Below, piece by piece: positions 50,801 to 64,000 of a stretch of DNA of 64,000 nt (the stretch's first letter is position 1; each line of letters starts with the position of its first letter). A program made the translations under genes and the position numbers. Source of the stretch: Prinia subflava (lineage: Eukaryota; Chordata; Aves; Passeriformes; Cisticolidae); the NCBI RefSeq assembly GCF_021018805.1, contig NC_086253.1:13394735-13458734 (forward strand), read 5' to 3'. The notes under the pieces are model-generated. The model had not been told where the DNA came from. It searched no databases and saw nothing but the letters and a program-made list of their open reading frames with translations.

Positions 50801-53800
50801 TATTGTAGAATGGATGTACTGTAACTTTGTGCTATGCAATATGTTTTGCAGTGCTTTACCTGCCACTTTCTGCACTGCAGTGCACAAATTTCAGCAGTGA
50901 CTCTTCTCTCTTACAGAGAAATAAATAGCTTTGTTGGACTTACAGGTCACAGTTAAATTAAAAATGCTATCGTCCAAAAAGAAAGAATGAAAGGGTTAAG
51001 TAATTTAAATTGATTCTTATTATACGCATACCATGTTAATCCTGTGGTATACACAGAAAATAGGAGTTTCCTCCTTCTCTCAAATTTTTGTGCTTCCTGA
51101 GGAATAACACTGTTCTCAGGAATCCCTAAGCAGCTATTACAGAGTGCTTCTCTGTGAACTTTCTCACTGACTCATTATTGTCATTCTGTGCATTTGAGGA
51201 GGTAGGCTAATTATAATAGGTGTATACACTTAAATTAATTGGGATTAGCTACACCCAGCTACACTGGTACCACTCAGTAATGTCACATGGTAGTGTCACT
51301 TCAGAAAGATTAAAATAAGCTGTGGAGGACTATTCTATCCTGGCAATCCAATAGGTCTCTAGCCTTAAAACACCTTAGTGGTCCTTTAGAGGATGGAACA
51401 GAGAGGATCAGGCCCCAAAACATCAGCACTAAATAATCCATAACTGAACCTAATTAGTCAATTAACTGCCAGAAGTAGAACTAGGTTGTAGGTCAGACAC
51501 ACTAGAAGAAGATTTCTGTAATGGAGACCTGAAAGAGTTTTGTGGCATTCCCAGTCACCAGCACCAACACAGGGACATGAAGGGACCAAAGCATGCACCA
51601 AAGGAATCTACATACAGCTACTCCACCTCGCTGCTTGTTGGGCACAATGCAAATATTTGCTAAAACCTTGATGTCTGCAAACCTCTCAAGCAAGGCACAC
51701 AAGTAGAAGAAGCTGTCCAAACGTGTCTGTTTTTCTCTTATCTTCTAATGAGTTAATCACTTTGCACAGGCTTGTTTCTGTTTATTTTCAAAGTCTGTAA
51801 TTTTTTCAAGCTCTGTTAAAAATGAAATATTTTCAACAACAGAACTAGACACTGAGTATATCTTTAAATGACCCTGTTTACCTACCCTGTTTCTCATGTG
51901 CTAAGAAGTTAAAACATTATTCAGTTGACTATTAGCCACACTGTATTCATATACCACTCTGAATTTATTTTTCAGACATCCCTTAGTGTTAAATGGTATA
52001 AAGTACATCACATTGTTTGCGAAGAAATCTCACCTTTATGATCCATTTAATTTCTGCCTAATTGTCTAAGATAAGAATAGCTTGCTGTGCCTGAGGGGGA
52101 CATTTTCCATTACTGCTGAAAAGATAAATGGTAGAAAGCAAAATAAACTTGGCTCATTACAACCTCCTGAAAAAAAGGCAAATTGGTCTTCAGAAATGAT
52201 ATAATAGCGCTGACACTTTTAATAGTCTGGAGTTCAAATGTGGCATTTTATATATTTTTTTCCATAAAGTATTATACAAACAATTACAGATGCTGGCAAT
52301 AATGAATAGTACTTAGTTTCTTTTACTAGCTTTATTCTGTGAGTTCTAGGAGGACAAAAATGCTTTTACCAATAACCATTTTAATGAGGACAGAAAGGTT
52401 ACTTTTAAGAAACATAACATACATTTCAGAGTGTTTCTGGCCTTAATCTCTATAATCATTGCACTAATGCATTTTGATCTACTATGAAAGTGCATAAAAT
52501 GCTTATCATGGTGAAAGCCAGACAGTTTATTTGATATTTTAAATATCTGGTGAGTTTTTGCAGACAGGTCTAAAGTAGTATTTCTTTCTTAGTACAGAAC
52601 ATATTTCAGAATAATGGTCAGCTTTGTACTTGGGATTCATTTGGAGAAGTTACATCTAAACATATTTTCATTGTGCTGTGTGTTATGTGCTTAACAGGTA
52701 CACATTGATTGGCTGGAGTACTGACTACCATCACAAATTTCATGTGACAGTGGAAGGGTTTGAGTATCCTTACAGTAGAATTATTCATAATTTAATTGAG
52801 GTAATGGATGTGATGAATCTCAAAAAACCCACCTGAAAAAGGAGGGAAAGCTTATCTCTTACATGTATCACATATGTTACTTTGGTTTGGTATATTGTTG
52901 AAGACTAATGGAAAGGAATTTGCAATCTACTGAATGCATAAGATATTGAATATAAATAAAAATATATACACGTAAAAATATATTAAAAGACATGGATATA
53001 GCTGTCAACCTATGCACCACTTTCAGGAGCACTCCTAACTATCTAGATAAAAAATCTTCACTTCAATAGGATTTAGAGTCTGGGTTAGGCAGGTTTTTAA
53101 AGCAATGCTGAACAGAGGACTTGACTTGAGGACATAAGATTAGGATGGCAAATTTCGTTTGCTCACAGGTCTGCATCTGACAGTTATTTTTTATTAACTT
53201 CATTTCCAAAACCAAAGAAAGAAAAACATCTGGAAAGTGTAGTTTGTACATGATGCTCATGCATACAAGAAAAACTTTTTGATTTTCAATGGGGTTAGGG
53301 TCACAGATAGATGTTTGCCATGAACATTCTGATTTTACTGATTAGCACATGTTGTGAGAAATGCTTGCATTTGTATGTAGCCTGAGGAGAGTTTAATACA
53401 TTGCAGGTATCTACCTAGGTAGAATGCAGTAGAATGAAAACAATAATAATAATTCACACATATTCAATTATTGCCTAACACAACATTACACACATTTTTA
53501 TGGATACATATAACTAGAACAACACAAGCTCATTAGCAATGGGAGAAGTATTTTAAATTATTTTATCAAAATTATTAATGTTACTTTTCCAATCTTATTC
53601 CAGGTCAAATGTGTGCATTCATTTATGTGAATAAAAACCAGATAAGTTTGGTTCAAATAAACTTGTTATGTTCTCCTTGCTTATTCAATTCTCCCTCTTC
53701 CCCAGAAGCAACCTCTTTGCTGTAGGAGGAACAGGTCATACCCACCAAGTCTTAAGAACACAATTTACAATCCTTCTATGTACATAGCTCTAATGGGAAG

Positions 53801-53952
53801 GGAAAAGATGTCCTGAGAAATGTGAAGTTTATTTCTGCTTCATGCCGTGCCAGGTCACCAAACAAAGCATCCCTGGAGGTATTCCATGGCTCCAAAAATG
53901 CCAGGTGCCTTTTTTTCCCCCTCTATTTCACACTTCTAGCCTTTGACCACAA
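47816..53952. other. AT-rich non-coding DNA, no gene seen
   Basis: About 6 kb with no recognisable gene or mobile element. Frames at 49238-49504, 49979-50240 (both strands), 50673-50900 and 51502-51720 have no domain. A small perfect hairpin lies at 49871-49894. Confidence 0.55.
49871..49894. repeat. Perfect 9-bp hairpin with 6-nt loop
   Basis: ACTCCATGT at 49871-49879 pairs with ACATGGAGT at 49886-49894 around the loop CCCTGT. It is short, with no T-run after it, and is probably coincidental. Confidence 0.8.
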
Positions 53953-54007
53953 CGTTCCTTCTTCCTTCTTTCTTTCTTCTTTCTTTCTTTCTCTTTCTTC
54001 TTTCTTT

Positions 54008-54038
<31 letters not shown>

Positions 54039-54057
54039 TTTCTTTCTTTCTTTCTTT

Positions 54058-54152
<95 letters not shown>

Positions 54153-54154
54153 CT

Positions 54155-54191
<37 letters not shown>

Positions 54192-54232
54192 TTTCTTTCT
54201 TTCTTTCTTTCTTTCTTCTTTCTTCTTTCTTT

Positions 54233-54296
<64 letters not shown>

Positions 54297-54383
54297 TTCT
54301 TTCTTTCCTTTCTTTCTTTCTCTTCTTTCTTTTCTTTCTTTCTTCTTCTTTCTTTCTTTCTTTCATTCTTCTTCTTTCTTTCT

Positions 54384-54424
<41 letters not shown>

Positions 54425-54897
54425 TTTCTTCTTTCTTTCTTTCTTCTTTCTTTCTTCTTCTTCTTCTTCTTCTTTCTCTCTTTCTCTTCTTTCTCTCTTT
54501 CTCTCTCTTCTCCCTCTTTCTCCTCTTTCTCTCTTTCTCTCTTTCTCTCTTTCTCTCTTTCTCTCTTCTCTTCCTCCCCTCCACCTTCTCTCTCGTTCTC
54601 TCTTTCTCCTCCTTCTCTTCCTTCTCTCTTTCTCCTCTTTCTCTCTTCTTTCTCTCTTCTTCTTTCTCTCTCTCTTCTCTCTCTCTTCCCTCTCTTCTCT
54701 CTTTCCTTCCTTCCCTCTTTCTTTCTCTTTCTCTTTTTTCTTTCTCTTTTCTCTCTTTCTTTTACTCTTTCTCTTTTTCTGTCTTTCTTTCTCTCTTTCT
54801 CTTTCTTTCCCTTCCTTTCTCCCTTCCTTCCTTTCTCTCTTTCTCTCTCCTTCTTCCTTGTTCTTTCTTTCCTTCTTTCTGTCTATTTTCCTTTTCA
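53953..54897 (+). repeat. About 945-bp polypyrimidine tract, mainly (CTTT)n
   Basis: The plus strand is almost only C and T for about 945 bp. Three zones can be seen: mixed TTC/CTTT at 53953-54015; long (CTTT)n blocks broken by CTT or extra T at about 54016-54470; then CT-richer text of CTCTTTCT and CCTTCTC units up to about 54860, with more variation and rare purines (an A near 54365, a G near 54595, an A near 54764). The open frames through it (53822-55000, 53943-54944 and minus 53936-54898) encode only Ser/Phe/Leu or Lys/Arg/Glu periodic peptides and are artefacts. Confidence 0.98.
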
Positions 54898-57800
54898 ATT
54901 TTTCTCTTTTTATTCTGCTTCAAAATTGCACTTTATTTTTCTAGTTTCTGTGTCCTTGCTATTTTCAGGCAGATTTTCATTTTTTCAAGGTGAGCTTTAA
55001 CATTGTCCTGAGGTTAAAACTTAGGTACACTGGAGCCAGAATAAGAAAAACAAACACAAGAAACAGTGACTGCTATCTGTATGAAAGGGAGGTTGTACCT
55101 GCTTCACTCTGAAGGCTATGTCAGCACAGGTTAAATGTCATTTCCTTCAAACATTTCTTGAATTTGTACTCTCTTCAGCAGCAGAAGTTCAGTTATTTAG
55201 CAAAACTTCTTCCACAGTAAGTCAGCAATCCTTGTCACAGCCCCCAGCTGATGCTGCAACACAACTGCTCAGTAAGTAACTCTGGATATTGCCCAGCACA
55301 TTTATACAGGCTTGTTAAAATCTGAAGAGTTTACTTCAATAATCACATTTCTTGCATTTGCTTGGCATCTTACTGACACAAATTTCTCCCCCAGAGTTTC
55401 CAGATTTCTGAAGCTCCAAACAATATTTCTTCTAAGTCAGAAGTCAGTCAGTATTTATGTGTAAAAGAAGTGTCCATGCTGCAGAGATGTGTGACTGCAA
55501 TGAGCCTACATGGCCCCGAGTCACCTTTCAGAGCCACTTTGAATGCAAGTGGCCATGCTGCAGGGTGGTTCTCCCTCTCTCTCCTGACCATCTGATCCCC
55601 TTTGACATTTTAACAATGACATTGTTAGCACTGCACTGTACCTGAATCCTGAACTCTCCTGAGAGCACTGTAATTAGTGCAGGACAGTCGTGTGCTCATG
55701 TCCCATGCATGACTAATCCTACCACACGGTTTTCAGTTCAAAGCTTGCTTCTTACAGCCTGAGGAGATCAGTGACTCTCAGCATCTCCATCTCTACCTGC
55801 CCTGAAAGCTTGCTCAGTGTCACTGGCAGGGTTTGCACACTCCATGTTAACTCTGTACTGCCAGCAGCTGCACAGGTACCAGCCTGAACCAGCTGCCAGC
55901 TACGCAGGGTCCAGCTGCAGGGGACAGCCACACCTTTGGAACTCTGTGTCAGCAGAGGAGGTGACATGAGGCAGGGGCCAAGAGTATTACCCCTCCAAAC
56001 CAGCTTTTATAGTGTGTGAAACTGGCCTAAAACAGTTTATTTTCAGGCTGAGAGGTATACAAAATGAATTTTTATTGCTGATTTATGTGTTGATTCTACA
56101 ATTCCTCCAGTCTTCCTTAAGGCACAGATTTCTGTTCAAGTGGTTTAGTGATACTATCCATCAGAGGGTTCAACCTTTGCAATATGTTTCACAGTAGTCC
56201 CTAGGTTTGACTCAGGAACAAGGTATCATTTTGGTGTTGCTTTATAGCCTGTTGTCAGCTGTGTATTTATCATATTTATCTATTTATTGGGAAAGGATGT
56301 GTGAAATATCTAATAACATTATATTGAATGTAACAAATAGAAACAAAAATAAAGAGGCATATAAGTGAAAGGAATATCATAGAAATAGTCATCAAGAAGT
56401 GCTAAAATTAGCTGTCAATCTCAGCTCCAGTTAACCTCAAGTTATGTGACAAAGTTAGAAATTGCTCACACATTTACTGATATTCCTAGGGTTGGAAGTG
56501 TTAACAACACTCAGGGCAGGGAAACTGTCCACCTTTTCTGTAGCCTTCAGGATCAAGGATTTGCATGACAGACTTCTTTTTTCTTTTTGAAGTTTAAATC
56601 CTTAGCTATATATATATTGTAATCACTGCTGTGCATACAGATACATCTGAGCCAGCTTTAAAATATCCTGTTAAAGGACCTGTAGTAGATCAGCTGTGGT
56701 AGAGAGCTGAAACACCCATGTGTGCACTGTAATATGTAGGAGAATCAAGGTAAATTAGCAAGAATTCTGGTCTACTGATGCCACATCACTTAATTTTTAT
56801 CCACACACTGTTATCACACCACACTATTTATCCAGAACACAACAGTAGTGATACTTTGCTAGAATAAGTGTAGTTTAGGTGTGCTGGGGTAGAAACACCC
56901 TCATAAAGAGTCAAAAATTGTGAATCTCCAACAATTACTGAATAGGGTCCTGATTTGAGAAAAAAAAAAAAAAATAATAAAAAAAGGTACAATGAATTAA
57001 GGCAGTGAGAACACTGCCAAAAAAAGGCATGGAATAAGATATAAGTACTGCATTGAATCAAATCTACCTTGCTGTAAAGCTATAGGACATCAAGTACACC
57101 AGAACTTCTAGCTAAATTATGATGTGTCCCTGGCCAAAGCTCTTTTCTATCCTGACAAAATAGGAAGGGTTAAGGTGAAGAAAAACACTGAGTTGCCTGG
57201 CAGGAATCTCCTTTTCTAGTAAAATGGAGGTAAGTTTGGTAGTCCATTATATAGCAGACTCCATAGGCTTCCTAGGAACTTGTTTCATAACATGATCAAA
57301 TTAAATGTGAGAAAAAATAGAATTATAATTTAAGAGGTAAGAAATGTGTTTCTGTTGTTTGAATCACCAGAAGAATTTTTTTCTAGAAATTTAATTCAGC
57401 TTTCACCTGTACTGATAGCCATGAACAAGGGTACCATTGATCTCCCAGAGACCCACACCAGCAACTTCACAATTTCTGCTCCTTCACCTCTTCCTCCTTT
57501 GGGTCAGTATCTTGGAGAAGAGAACAACAAGTGTATGTTCATATAGTGGAAACATCATGGAGCAAATCCACACTCAGAAGAGTTATTTCTTCTGGGGAAC
57601 CAGCTCCTCATAGCTCAAAACTCAGCTTTCTGTGTAAAATAACCAATATTAATGCTTTAAAAAAGTTGAATCAGTCCACTTTATTACTGAACAGATGAAA
57701 AATACCACAGTTGTTTTATATTGTTATTGCATATGGTAAATAACTATTAAGATAACCCTATAACTGTAGTAAATATGTAAATTGTTTCCATCACCACAAA

Positions 57801-60800
57801 TGCACAAAAAGACCTTGAAAAAAAGAATAAATAAGAATTGTGATCCTTATTGAATAAATGCTTCATTCTAAACACAGTATTCCAGAAAGCCATTTTATTT
57901 TGACATTCTAAAGTTCTTGTCCCTGCATTTCCCTGTCTTTAGCAACAAGGTGCATCCATCTAACACTGTTTTATAAGGAAGGATTCTTCTCTGTCAACAT
58001 GAATAAGAAAATCTAATTTCACTTTCTTCCCATTAGAACAACCTATTCTGAAAGTTGAGTTTTGAGTTAATCTCAAATGGAATGCTGCTCTATCAATCAA
58101 ATTTCTTCTCTTACAAAATCCCTTTATGATGTGTTTCTGATGATGAAAGGTGAAGGTAACTAATAAATCTGTCTGGTATTGTTTTTCTTGCAAAACAATT
58201 CCCTGAATTTTAGTGTTGTTTCAAATGGCATGAAATCTTCACAATACAGTTTTGTTTTGTACGGCTAGTTGGGGGAGAAACTCAATTCACACAAGAGGCT
58301 GTTCTGCTCTCAGATGGGGATATCACTGTTGGGAGTACTCACAGACACTCAGGTGTAGAGTTTCCTGAGGAGATGAAGACACTTCCATATCCTGAATGCC
58401 CAGCATTTCAACTTTCATCTTCCTGTCATGTACCTAAACCTCATGCTTTAGAGCATTTGGGATGCTTTAAAACATTTGGACAGCTTTGTTCTAGTTTGCA
58501 TAAATCATGAACTATTGTCAGTAAAGAAATGAGGCTGAAGAGCTTTGTGGCTGGAATTGTCACCAAAGGTGGATGAGAACTTCCTGCCAGACTGCCTCTT
58601 CCAAACAGCCTGACCTGCAGTGTCATGGTGCTTCTGGTAACAAATATATAACTGCTTCTCACTGAATGGAACAATTGCACCAGCAGTATCTGCCTCAATT
58701 CCAAGATATTTAGATTGAAAAAGCATATGACTGTCTTTCCTCTTGGCAGGGAGTACCACTCAGGAATGGGAGGGAACAAAATAACAGATTCTGTTTTTCT
58801 TGAGCGAGCGATCTCATGGTTCAACACTGAGATAGCAGGGATACATCTCTTGGGTTTTTTACGTGTCCCATCACGATATTTGACTCTAAATTCTGAATAA
58901 GGAACAGTTCTGCCATGTTGAACTCCATGGTTTTGCTTGCTGTGATGTAAAGCAAATCAACATATTTTAAAAGCATTTTCATCTAGACCAATTTAGGCTG
59001 TTGAACTACAGAATTAATTATTTACATAACCCTATTAAACAGAAAGGCAGATCTAAACATGACCTTTATTATTCATCAAATTTTTAAAATATTTTGTTCC
59101 AGCATCATTTCCTTTTAGTATGTGCTCTCTTGGTATTTTATTCCAATTTCCATTCATCTACTTCTCCAGTCACACCTATTCATACATGATTTTTTGTACT
59201 TCTTAATACAGCAGTAGTGTGTCAACACATTTCTACATTCTATTTCACTTAAGCTCAGTCTTGTCCCAGCACTTGTTTTGCTCTCTTCCTTGATTTTACA
59301 GAAAGTGCTTATTCTGACTTTATTCATAAGTGTCACAGTGGCACAGTTCTTTTGTATGAATAAATGTGAGTTAAACTGTGAAGCATCAGGCTCTATTCAA
59401 TAGCTCTTAGCTATTTTGCAAAGCTAAAGCTCTAGCTAACATGATGTGGAATGGGAAATTTCACCTCAGGAATCTGATTAGCATACAAATGGAGGGTAGT
59501 GATACTGTCTGAGGTGAAAAGCAGGTTCCATGAAGAAAATATCAAAATTATTTACTGTACATGCATATAGAATCTTCACAGGGAGGTGAGTAGTTTCCTT
59601 GAACTTTTTGTTTAACATAGGTATGAATCAGGTTTGCTGTTACTCTTCCAATACTGCTGCATCCTGCATATCCTTTGACATTACAAAACAGTTTTCAAAT
59701 GCCAAAGCTAAAACAAAACCCCAATGTGGACAGATAAGCAGGAGTCAGCCAGATGTCACCCATGTGTCTCTTTCATTTCCCCACTGCTTTAGCTCTTGTT
59801 AATATGTTTACTGTATATGTACCATATTGACAGCCATGAAAATGAAAGCCTATTAATCATCAAAAAGAGGACTGGATCTTATGCTACACATTCCTTGAGA
59901 TGACATTTCAACTGGTTAGCAGCCAGCAGATATTTGGTCTGGAGGACTGTTTCCAAGAGAAACAACAGTGTGAGATTCCCCTGCAGAAGTCCTTCAGTCT
60001 CACTTTTGTGCCTCACAGAGATAGGAATAGCCTATCCATGCATTAGTTAGCACATTATTTTTTACTCTCTTCTGTTTTCTCTTTTTCCTTCCCTCCCCCA
60101 TCCCCCCAATTTAGACTGAGTTGAAACTGTAGGTCAGCTTAGAAAACTTGGGTCTTAGCATCTCTCTGATGCCCTTGACTGCACTCTAAGCACAGCTCTT
60201 CATGCCTTGGTTTTCCTTCTAAGTTAGGATATGGTTTCATAATGATGAAATGACTGTTTTTAGGCACACTATGTACTATCTCACACTATGCAAAACCAAT
60301 CCCAGCTGGCCATTTTAGTGCCTTCTCATTTCCAGAGAAGTGCAGAGATACAACATTGTTAATATTTGGAGTCCATCACTAACTTGGGAAACCATCAGAA
60401 AGGAATTTCTGTTGCACAACACAGAAAGGAAGGGTCACATTTTAAAGACCAGGATCAGCAAAGTGAATGAAGTTACAGATTCTATCTCAAGTGATTCTTT
60501 ATGCAGATAAGTTGTTAGATCTATATATTTATCCAGTTAAAATATTTATGTAACCCCTTGGTCAGTTCAAAACCCTGTAGGAGGAATTGAAAGCAGGAAG
60601 GAAGAGCAACTATCCTTATTCCTTGGAGAGCTCTCTAACTCAGTTCTCCTACAGTGACATGTAAACACTTCTGCATGTTTTCTTAGCAAACCTAGAGACT
60701 ACCACAAAATGACTAAAGAGGCAATGTTCTAACAGCATTGCAACGTCCAGAAAGGACTTTCTATCACCTAGGACCTTTGTTTCTCATCAATACAATGATA

Positions 60801-63800
60801 TATTTACATTGGGATACTGTAGCTCTTTCTTTGATTTTCAAATTCCCCTCATTAATATCCATAGGAAAGTATCAGTTTCTTTCAGTGGGTGTTGACACTT
60901 CTATTTCCAGAGGCAACAATTCTGCGATCTGCTCAGTCACACATCGACCAGGATTCTGCATTCTCTTAGATTAGGGTGAAAGCTGTAGCTGTGTGCAGAG
61001 TAAATAACTGAGGAACATGTAGATATTCTCTGTGTATTTCAGCCTTGAATGACCTCCTGATTACCCCTCTGAAGACAGAATACACCAGACTGTGCCAAAG
61101 CCCAACCCAAGAGTCCCAGTGTAATCTGAAATTCTACAGGTGCCCCTGCCTTATTAACATCACAGAACTGACAACCAAAAGAGGGCTCCTTCATAGTCAC
61201 TCATCTTGTGAGCACTAGTTTCATCTTATTTGGTTTCACCATTAGTCAGAGAATACCTGCTCATTGTTTATATTTGGCAGTCTTAACCTCTAACACAGAG
61301 AAAGAACCAAGTCTTGTATTTATTTACTTTTTATGCCTTCAAAAATTAAGAAGCTCGGAGCAATTACTGTTAAAATTTTACATTTCCTCCTTTGAGGGGT
61401 TTTTTTTCTGATGTAATAGAGAAACACATGAATTTATAGATCAGTTTATACATAAACATATATGAATGTTTTCAGGAATAAAATTAATGCTAAAAAGACT
61501 TTTTTAGTTAGCTAGGTGTTATTAAAAACAACAGCAACAACAAACCAAAAAAGGAAGAAAGACCTGTATTTCGTATTTATGAAGCTAGATAACGTTACTG
61601 AAAGCTATTATATTGCCTGCCTAATCTTCCTCCAATATGGAAGATGGATTGACTCTGACTAAGAGTGGTATTGAGGATAAGGATGTAAATTAGTGGATAC
61701 AGTTAACAAGCTTTGATGGATGATGCAATACATCTTTTTCTTACTAAAACACAGCTAGAAATAAAGTCTCCAGCTTTAGAATACTGTAATGATGGTTCAT
61801 GAGTTACCTGTTTTCTCACATTAATTTTAAACTGGCAGGCTTCCATTACATAATGTTAACTTTGGAGTGAACTCCTTCAAAGCTCTCTTGAAGGCATTAA
61901 ATTTCAATTTCAAAACTGCTGTAGAGGATCTCCTTGGAATAGTTATGCTGTGAGGGCAATGCTGTTATTGCTCCTGGGTTAGAAACTCTGCTGAGGTTCA
62001 CAGCCTGTTGGGAACACCTTGAATTTAGACTGAGCTGTCAGTACTCTCTAGTCCAAAACTGCTCTAGAAAATGAATAATGTACTGACTATCTTCATCACT
62101 AATAATCTCTCAACTGTAGTAAAAGTATGGGAGGGGAAAAACTGTGGAAGTGTTCACTGCAAGTATATCAGTAATTAGAAGCAGAAGTGTGAACTTTTTT
62201 CCTTTATAAATTTACACAGTAAAGTGATAAAATAGCTATCTTGATTTTTTAATCATTTTAGGAAACCTTTATATGACTGCTAAAGGAAAATCCCATCTCG
62301 AGGCTCGTAAACTGTTTTTATGAACATTTCACAAGGCATATTTGGGATTTTGCAAAGTGAGGACTGCAGGCAGCATAAGTGACAGCACTCAGAACATGTG
62401 GGTTCAGTAGTGGCCTTGCTGCAATTCCTAGACTGCAATACCTCCTCAAAACTCCCCCTGGTGCACCAGCCCTGGGAGAGAAGACTGTGCAGAGCTCCTG
62501 AGGGTGACCTTTACTGAGCTGGCTGTAGACCAAGAGGCAGTGAGACCACAGCACTTTCACTTAGCAAACTGCTAATTAGACCTCCAGAGGAAGAGTTTCT
62601 TGGCTCGGGGTCAGCCCTGGGCTGCACACCTCTGTTGCTGGGGCAGGCCTGAGTTGCTGATACTCATATATGGCACGGCACTCTGCACTGTGCATCAGTT
62701 TGGGTCTTGCTTGAAGGTTTCTTCTTCATGCTCCATGGCATAAAGTTAATATGTTCTGAGAGCTCTCTGATTTAAAGGGAGCTTGACAGTGCTCAACCCC
62801 CCACAGCCCTTTATATGTCTTTGTGTCAAACAATTATCAACATCCATAAGCTGTTGAGTAACAATATCATTGTTAGTATTCTAAAAATTCAGCTTTCCAA
62901 ACTTATGTAACAAGCTTTTTTCTTCTTCATTAAAAGAAATATCATAAGAGGTTTCCCATGCAATCCCAAGTGACTGGCTAGCGGTAGAAGCAATACAATA
63001 TAATATCCAACAGGACGTTGTAAATCTCAGGGCTTAAAGTCAGTAATGCTGGGTACTAAAGTCTTCCCTTACTTTTTCTCACTTTGTAGCTACACTCAGG
63101 TTTGCAGCACAGTCAACCTTTAAAAGGCTGGAAGATCAGGGAAGCCCTTCTAAAAATTATTCTCCTCTGCTATTGAACCACCTCAGAAATAAATACTTTA
63201 ACAATGTAATATGCTACCTGAAGGTGTCACCAATGCTGTAGGAGTCTACAGATATTCTTTGCCAATTAAGTTTGTCAGAGACTGAGGTTTTCCATCACAA
63301 ATGCAAAAACTGAGAACAGGCCTGCTGTAACTTGCCATGAAACAAGAATCTACTGTCTGCAGGAGACTGACTGTGTGGCTTGAAAACTGGGGAGAAGGGA
63401 TGCTGAACAGGGAGACTAGGAATAGTTTCTTACAGAGAAAAAATACTATATAAATAAACACTGTAATAAATGGGAACACAGAAAGAAAGAATAAAGAACA
63501 ATCCAGTAAGGCATAGATTAAAAAAAAATCAAAAAAAACTAGCACACATTTTAGACACAACCTGGCAGGAGAGAGAATACAAATGTGCCAAAATTAATAT
63601 AGTGCAGAAGAATGCCAGTTTTATTCTGCCCATTCATCACTACATATGATTTCCTATCCTGTTGATAAAAAATTATGCTTTTGTGGGTTCAGTGATACTC
63701 CTGGAGGAATGTTGTACTGGGGACAGAGAGATCTGAATAATCAAAATATGGGAGATGGGAAACATTTGAGAAGCTCATCTGTCATGTTTTGGGAGGAGTA

Positions 63801-64000
63801 CAACAAACTGCTGGGGAAAGCACTGTTAAAAATATTTGCTAATGACAGTCTCCAGAGGCTTTCTTTTTTTTTTTTTTTTTCCCTTTGTGCAGAAAAAAAG
63901 ATGGAATTGCAAACCCGACCTTGCCCTGCTCAGTCTGAACCTACACTGCTCAGTCCTGCTGTGTTTATGGTTGTGGAAATGTTGCTTTCTGGCTCTCCTT
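54898..64000. other. AT-rich non-coding DNA to the window end
   Basis: About 9 kb with no recognisable gene or mobile element. A GC-richer patch at 55750-55970 has a 71-codon minus frame with no domain. An A-rich run lies at about 56960-56987. Frames at 58441-58827 and 58505-58759 (-) and 58715-58900 (+) overlap each other. A 104-codon minus frame at 63246-63560 is rich in Phe/Leu because the DNA is A-rich on the plus strand, and is not a convincing membrane protein. Confidence 0.5.
63864..63880 (+). repeat. T17 homopolymer
   Basis: This is an uninterrupted run of 17 T, followed by CCC. Confidence 0.9.

Noticed and set aside
53822..55000. 392-codon plus frame and the 320-codon minus frame
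   Set aside because: They are Ser/Phe/Leu and Lys/Arg/Glu strings from the (CTTT)n tract, open on both strands because of the base composition.
63246..63560. Phe/Leu-rich minus frame that looks like membrane segments
   Set aside because: The hydrophobicity follows from A-rich plus-strand sequence read in reverse. There is no family resemblance.

Overview
The window looks like non-coding nuclear DNA of a bird. The main clue is a set of degraded fragments that resemble CR1-family LINEs: two end at or near the diagnostic CR1 3' tail (short ATTCTATG-type direct repeats), and one more begins at its reverse complement. There are no Alu, L1 or tRNA-SINE type sequences, the background is AT-rich, and microsatellites are frequent. 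A turtle or crocodilian, which also carry CR1, cannot be excluded from sequence alone. No prokaryotic signature (operons, dense long ORFs, ribosome binding sites) is present.

I find no protein-coding gene, rRNA or tRNA that I can support. All open frames longer than about 150 codons lie inside simple repeats, a minisatellite or the antisense strand of a CR1 fragment, and the others are chance-length frames of 60-145 codons with no recognisable domain. The window is therefore either intergenic or inside one or more large introns. Two weak exon-like segments (about 25320-25454 and 38496-38668) are recorded as hypotheses only.

Layout: 1-6.5 kb is AT-rich sequence with an antisense CR1-like remnant (1876-2440), a short CR1 3' end (3187-3243), a possible dispersed repeat with a (TC)n tract (about 5600-6005) and a clear sense-strand CR1 3' end (6025-6499). 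6.5-16 kb is AT-rich with only homopolymers and (AT)n. 16-18.2 kb is the most unusual part: an old CR1 remnant with an A/C-rich insert, then an isolated CpG-rich block holding a 12-bp tandem repeat, then a minisatellite of 25 full 15-17 bp units, then a 381-bp (CTTTC)n array. 18.2-37.2 kb is plain AT-rich DNA with a GT-rich simple repeat (20908-21002) and a 31-nt T-run (34133). 37.2-43.0 kb carries three CR1 fragments, the longest at 42085-43030. 43-53.9 kb is plain. 53.95-54.90 kb is a polypyrimidine tract of about 945 bp, mostly (CTTT)n, and the rest is plain to the end.

Nothing here forms a recognisable multi-gene system. The observations most worth checking are the CpG-rich island plus minisatellite plus pentanucleotide cluster, including the decay of CpG from one end of the minisatellite to the other, and the very long polypurine/polypyrimidine tract near 54 kb.
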